Both the position numbers and the translations under genes were made by a program. Shown here one piece after another: positions 39,744 to 40,072 of a stretch of DNA of 40,072 nt. Each line of letters opens with the position of its first letter. Position 1 is the first letter of the stretch. The DNA comes from Patescibacteria group bacterium (GTDB lineage: Bacteria > Patescibacteriota > Minisyncoccia > Moranbacterales > GWC2-37-73): assembly GCA_022709565.1 (NCBI GenBank), contig JAKLIO010000005.1, forward strand, positions 1 through 40,072. Reading direction: 5' to 3'. The notes beneath the pieces are model-generated. The model made no database searches and was not told the origin of the DNA. It saw only the letters and a list, made by a program, of their open reading frames with translations.

Positions 39744-40072
39744 TTAATCCTCTGATGTTATTACTTTTTCCCCGTCTTTTTTCTTTTTATCCGATTTGTT
39801 ATCCGTGTCTTTTTTATCATTGGAAACAGGGGCTGTTTGGACAGCAGGTTGTCCTGGCGGCCACATAGCAGGAGCCATTTTAGCCAAAGGACTGGATGAA
39901 AAATCCTCTGTCGGTTGAACTTTATAATATTCTAGCAGAAATTTCATGATTTGTCCGAAAGTCGGAGCCGCTGAAGATTCTGCCCATTGCAGACCCTTCG
40001 GATTGACTATTTTAACTAAAACAACAAATCGCGGATCATTTATGGGGGCATAGCCCGCAAAGGAACCAATAT
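39744..40072 (-). CDS. ftsI: FtsI-type penicillin-binding protein (partial, C-terminus only)
   Basis: An open frame on the minus strand enters at the right edge and ends at 39744, 108 codons visible. The first part reads GSFAGYAPINDPRFVVLVKI, then NPKGLQWAESSAAPTFGQI and MKFLLEYYKVQPTED. The aaFaGyaP-x-dPr-V-V-hV pattern followed by AAP-F-x-x-I is the end of a class B PBP transpeptidase domain. It crosslinks septal wall. After that comes a low-complexity, Lys/Asp/Pro-rich tail of about 50 residues (DKKDTDNKSDKKKKDGEK), usual for cytoplasmic or flexible ends in this lineage. The ATG at 39947 is internal, not the start. FtsI rather than PBP2 is inferred from its place next to murF. Confidence 0.85.
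   Translation of the reverse strand, partial: IGSFAGYAPINDPRFVVLVKIVNPKGLQWAESSAAPTFGQIMKFLLEYYKVQPTEDFSSSPLAKMAPAMWPPGQPAVQTAPVSNDKKDTDNKSDKKKKDGEKVITSED

Overview
The window looks like chromosomal DNA of a Patescibacteria / Candidate Phyla Radiation bacterium, probably from the Parcubacteria-Moranbacteria side. This is inferred from the AT-rich sequence, the compact gene families typical of that group (DUF4012, a membrane-anchored Clp-like AAA+ ATPase, a small coiled-coil/TM protein, a KhpA with a C-terminal tail), and short AT-rich micro-repeats lying between and even inside genes. No lineage marker such as 16S rRNA is present, so placement stays approximate. Nearly all genes are on the minus strand; the exceptions are a three-gene plus-strand operon (17.5-21.0 kb) and one small solitary gene (31.8 kb).

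Layout from left to right. 1-3.8 kb: late peptidoglycan genes murC (cut by the left edge), murG and ftsW. 3.8-6.1 kb: an unknown protein, trmD and khpA, the last with a consensus promoter. 6.2-8.1 kb: a polyprenyl-phosphate sugar transferase and the RNase P RNA gene rnpB. 8.2-12.6 kb: surface and envelope functions (secreted beta-helix protein, small TM protein, glycosyltransferase, HAD phosphatase, secreted hypothetical). 12.7-17.3 kb: an orphan response regulator, a DUF4012 protein and a membrane-anchored Clp-like ATPase. 17.3-21.1 kb: plus-strand operon with a GT-C type membrane glycosyltransferase, a membrane-anchored repeat protein and a small membrane protein. 21-26.9 kb: GT4 glycosyltransferase, RsuA/RluB pseudouridine synthase, tRNA-Gln(CTG), SpoU methyltransferase with a tiny coupled ORF, an ABC exporter and a radical SAM/SPASM enzyme. 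26.9-31.6 kb: the elongasome operon mreB-mreC-mreD-PBP2. 31.7-38 kb: a small SH3-like protein on its own promoter, then mltG, pcm, yjbQ, trxB, trxA, uppS and a long-chain polyprenyl synthase. 38-40 kb: a small protein, tRNA-Glu(CTC), murF and the C-terminus of an FtsI-type PBP.

Together the genes describe an envelope-building region. UppS and the polyprenyl synthase supply isoprenoid diphosphates; MurC, MurF and MurG make lipid II; FtsW, FtsI, PBP2, MreBCD and MltG polymerise, shape and trim the wall; the sugar transferase, GT4, GT-C and ABC genes would make and export surface glycans. RNA processing genes (rnpB, trmD, trmH-like, rsuA-like, khpA, two tRNAs) are interspersed.

The most notable non-gene structures are: an AT-rich micro-repeat found between genes and in frame inside trmD and a glycosyltransferase; a 20-bp inverted repeat in the leader of the plus-strand operon whose second arm covers the start codon; a 25-bp perfect inverted repeat about 150 bp across between ftsI and murF; and a 95-bp palindrome-like element directly after mreB. 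No CRISPR array, complete insertion sequence, phage or defence system was seen.
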